Assembly (NCBI GenBank): GCA_949752795.1
Contig: OX457065.1
Coordinates: 4,206,501-4,270,500, forward strand
Direction of reading: 5' to 3'
Source of the DNA: Hyperoodon ampullatus
Taxonomy: Eukaryota; Chordata; Mammalia; Artiodactyla; Ziphiidae
DNA: 64,000 bases
A model generated the notes under the pieces. That model had not been told where the DNA came from and searched no databases. It worked only from the letters and a program-made list of their open reading frames with translations. The translations under genes were made by a program, and so were the position numbers. This document shows, piece after piece, positions 60,939 to 64,000 of the stretch. Numbering within the stretch: position 1 is the stretch's first letter; each line of letters opens with the position of its first letter.

Positions 60939-62609
60939 CATACACATTTATTTCCTTTTACTTTCTTTTGCAACTTAACTCTGATGGTATGTTGCACTGG
61001 AGTTGATTTCCAATTTGGGGTTTGGTGTAGCTGTACAGCAAGCTGATTCTTTTACACATATAATATATCTAGTGTTTTTCAGATTCCTATTCCATATAGG
61101 TAATTGCAGAACATTGAGTAGAGGCCCTGGTTTTGAAAAGTAGTCCTTGTCCAGTGCTTATTATATATATATATGTTTATAGGTATTTTACTGTGTATGT
61201 GTTCATGTGAACCGCCTAACTTATATCTCCAACCCCACTTCCTTTTCAGTAACCCTTGGTTTATTCTGAAAGTCGATGAGTGAGGCTGTTTCTGTTTTGT
61301 AAACTAGTTCAGTTGCATGTATGTTTCCATTCTTCCTATACGTGATATCATATGCTATGGGTCCTCCTCTGTCTGACTGACTTCACTCAGTGTTTGGGCA
61401 TCCCAGGTCTATCCATGTTGCTTCTAATGGCATTATTTCATTCTTTTTCCTGGCTCAGTAACAGTCCCTTGTATACACGTTGGACCTCCTCTTTATGTAT
61501 TCATCACTCGCTGGACTATTTCTTTTAGTGTTGTGGCATTTGTAAATACTGCTGCAATAAACATTGTCGTGCTTCTGTGTTTTTGAACTATGGAGATTCC
61601 TGAATAGCACCCAGGAGTGGGACTGCAGAAATATAGGGTCGATCTCTCTTTAGTTTTCTAGGAACTGAAATACAGAGCTTTGTAGTGGCAGGTACAAATG
61701 TACAGTTCCACTCACCGCGTGGGAAGATTCCCTTTTCTCCACACTCATTCCCCATCGATTGTTTTTAGACTTTTTGATGCTGGCCATATGCCTGCTGCGA
61801 GATGATGCCACTTTATACTTTTGATATGCATTTCTCGATTAATGAGTGATTTTCTGCCTCCTGTCTTGGTCGGGTATTTCTTTTAAACAGTGTGAGTAAA
61901 CTTTCCCTCCTGATATTTGGATTCTTGAAAGTCTGTGTGTTTCCAATTTTCTTTCGGTTACCTAACCCAGGTCATTTTTGAGGGCACGTGTCTTTAACAA
62001 CCCCAGAGGCTTTGTGAATATTAGGTGCCCTGAAGCACCAGTTGTAAAGATGTTGTTACCGGAAATGTCCACAAGGCGGCAGCATTTCTTCGTGCCCATC
62101 TGTTGTTCCTGGGCAACAAAAAGCTTTAGGAAGAGTCAACTTCCTGGGCTGTGAATTAGAGAGGAAGGTGCCAGAGGCAACACCCAAGGGCTTGTGTGTC
62201 ACTACCTCTTCCCTGTTAAGCTTAATGACCCCGAATATTCCAAACGCTGGCTAAACAAGCGGGTGCTGTGGTGTGTAAGTTTGGTGACTCCTGGCAAGGA
62301 GGCTGAATGTGGGAACCCCACAACCAGCAGCTGTGCAGCCTTGGTCACTTTTTGAATCTCCTGCAGCCTAGAAGTTCCCCCATGGTTTGGGTGTACTGGC
62401 TTCCTTTTAGCTCTAGGAAGGCCCACCTAGATTCTGAAGTTTTGGTTCCCCCCAGAAAGGAAAAGGCACTACACTTTTAAGGGGGTGCATTTACAGGCAC
62501 ACCCTCCTCACGTCTCTCCGCTAAACCTCAGTGCACCCTTGGGACCCCAGGCTGCTCAGGCTGCGAGGATGTGACACCAGCGCCTATCCCAGAGGCCGTA
62601 GGAGAAAAG
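60939..62609 (+). repeat. Satellite monomer M37, class P, diverged (1,671 bp)
   Basis: P tail marks are present (ccagttgtaaagatg, gagtcaacttcc) with many private changes: ccaatttgggg, gtgcttattat, acattgtcgtgc, gattcctgaat, ctgtcttggtc, tcctgatatttgg, tttaacaacccc. Unknown-module frame 62202-62426. Confidence 0.88.
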
Positions 62610-64000
62610 CATACACATTTATTTCCTTTTACTTTCTTTTGCAACTTAACTCTGATGGTATGTTGCACTGGAGTTGATTTCCAAATTGGGGTTTGGTGTA
62701 GCTGTAGAGCAAGCTGATTCTTTTACACATATAATATATCTTGTGTTTTTCAGATTCCTATTCCATATAGGTAATTGCAGAACATTGAGTAGAGGCCCTG
62801 GTGTTGAAAAGTAGTCCTTGTCCAGTGCGTGTTATATATATATATATGTTGATAGGTATTTTACTGTGTATGTGTTCAGGTGAACCGCCTAACTTACATC
62901 TGCAACCCCACTTCCTTTTTAGTAACCCTTGGTTTATTCTGAAAGTCGATGAGTGCGGCTGCTTCTGTTTTGTAAACTAGTTCAGTTGCATGTATGTTTC
63001 CATTCCTCCTATACGTGATATCATATGCTATGGGTCCTCCTCTGTCTGACTGACTTCACTCAGTGTTTGGGCATCCCAGGTCTATCCATATTGCTTCTAA
63101 TGGCATTATTTCATTCTTTTTCCTGGCTCAGTAACAGTCCCTTGTATACACGTTGGACCTCCTCTTTATGTATTCATCAGTCACTGGACTATTTCTTTTA
63201 GTGTCATGGCATTTGTAAATACTGCTGCAATAAACATTGGCGTGCTTGTGTGTTTTTGAACTATGGAGTTTCCCGAATAGCACCCAGGAGTGGGACTGCA
63301 GAAATATAGGGTCGATCTCTCTTTAGTTTTCTAGGAACTGAAATACAGAGCTTTGTAGTGGCAGGTACAAATGTACAGTTCCACTCACCGCGTGGGAAGA
63401 TTCCCTTTTCTCCACACTCATTCCCCATCGACTGTTTTTAGACTTTTTGATGCTGGCCATGTGCCTGCTGCGAGATGATGCCACTTTATACTTTTGATAT
63501 GCATTTCTCGATTAATGAGTGATTTTCTGCCTCCTGTCGTGGTCGGGTTTTTCTTTTAAACAGTGTGAGTAAACTTTCCCTCGTGAAATTTGGATTTTTG
63601 AAAGTCTGTGTGTTTCCAATTTTCTTTCGGTTACCTAACCCAGGTCATTTTTGAGGGCACGTGTCTTTAAAAGCCCCAGAGCCTTTGTGAATATTAGGTG
63701 CCCTGAAGCACCTGTTGTAAAGATGTTGTTACCGACAATGTCCACAAGGTGGCAGCATTTCTTCATGCCCATCTGTTGTTCCTGGGCAACAAAAAGCTTT
63801 AGGAAGAGTCACCTTCCTGGGCTGTGAATTAGAGAGGAAGGTGCCAGAGGCAACACCCAAGGGCTTGTGTGTCAGTACCTCTTCCATGTTAAGCTTCATG
63901 ACCCCGAATATTCCAAACGCTGGCTAAACAAGCGGGTGCTGCGGTGTGTAAGTTTGGTGACTCCTGGCAAGGAGGCTGAATGTGGGAACCCCACAACCAG
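62610..64000 (+). repeat. Satellite monomer M38 (partial), P-like, most diverged
   Basis: Cut by the window end after 1,391 bp. P-like (cctgttgtaaagatg, gagtcaccttcc) but with the most private changes in the window: tgtagagcaagc, atcttgtgtt, gagtgcggctgc, ccatattgc, catcgactg, gccatgtgcc, accgacaatg, gtcagtacc, ccatgttaagc. Confidence 0.85.

Larger units (their letters stand above)
1..64000 (+). repeat. Cetacean-type satellite array of ~1.67 kb monomers, all head to tail
   Basis: The whole window is one tandem array. The landmark tcactcagtg recurs 38 times (632, 2298, 3970, 5636, 7534 ... 63056), usually 1,663-1,673 bp apart; the three larger steps (1,898, 1,905 and 1,917 bp) are explained by SINE insertions. 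All copies share one orientation. I start each monomer at catacacattt, where the L1-derived module begins. Four classes are separable. K has ggggctggg, catcagtcactgg and cgtgccgaactcg. S has ttagagagcaagg. P has ccagttgtaaagatg and gagtcaacttcc. T has ggcaatacacaagg and aggaagacacactacac. Array edges are not reached. The cetacean assignment rests on the embedded SINEs; identity with the 'common cetacean satellite' is an inference from length scale and host. Confidence 0.95.

Noticed and set aside
1..64000. CENP-B box, which would suggest a centromeric role
   Set aside because: I looked for ttcgnnnnanncggg on both strands in the K and T monomers. The nearest string, ttcgtgccgaactcg, lacks the required A and CGGG. 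Centromere function cannot be judged from sequence alone.
1..64000. CRISPR array, prokaryotic operon or defence system
   Set aside because: The repeat unit is 1.67 kb with L1 and tRNA-derived SINE content, which is mammalian. There are no short direct repeats with unique spacers.

Overview
The window is one continuous satellite DNA array with no functional gene. It holds 38 head-to-tail monomers of about 1.66-1.67 kb, plus a partial monomer at the left end, and it runs past both ends of the window. The organism is very probably a cetacean, most likely a toothed whale. The main evidence is three tRNA-derived SINEs at about 7.2, 39.8 and 48.2 kb. Their body is the cetacean CHR-type SINE, in its short form that is abundant in toothed whales. 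The monomer also carries an antisense 3' end of a cetartiodactyl-type LINE-1. A long cetacean-specific satellite, the 'common cetacean satellite', is known, and this array is probably that family or a relative. I could not align it from memory, and the monomer length differs from the lengths I recall.

Each monomer has two modules. The first, about 910 bp, is the 3' end of an old LINE-1 read on the minus strand: a short T-rich stretch (former poly-A tail), the 3' UTR, then the last part of ORF2 with frameshifts and stops. The second, about 750 bp, is of unknown origin. The minus-strand open frames of 60-97 codons are decayed ORF2 remnants or chance frames in the unknown module, recurring because the monomers are near-identical.

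The monomers fall into four classes, which I name K, S, P and T. Order along the window: (T) | K S T | K/P T | K T | K S T | K T | K P T | K T | K T | K P T | K S P P T | K S/P T | K S S P T | K P P. Each block starts with a K head and ends with T, with zero to three S or P monomers between. K monomers are 1,660-1,665 bp and the others mostly 1,668-1,673 bp, so the simplest KT dimer is about 3.33 kb. Larger duplications are visible at offsets of 11,902 bp (0.2-5.6 kb against 12.1-17.5 kb), 11,665 bp (20.4-25.4 against 32.1-37.1 kb) and about 5.0 kb (44.0-49.3 against 49.3-54.3 kb). Crossover points can be placed inside monomers at 5,596-5,759, 10,188-10,274 and 47,784-47,858.

The first 58 kb is very homogeneous. 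From about 58 kb to the right end, monomers carry many private changes, as expected near the edge of an array. The three SINEs each sit in one monomer only, keep target-site duplications of 14, 15 and 17 bp, and are absent from sister copies, so they look younger than the amplification. I saw no RNA gene, CRISPR array or intact protein-coding gene.
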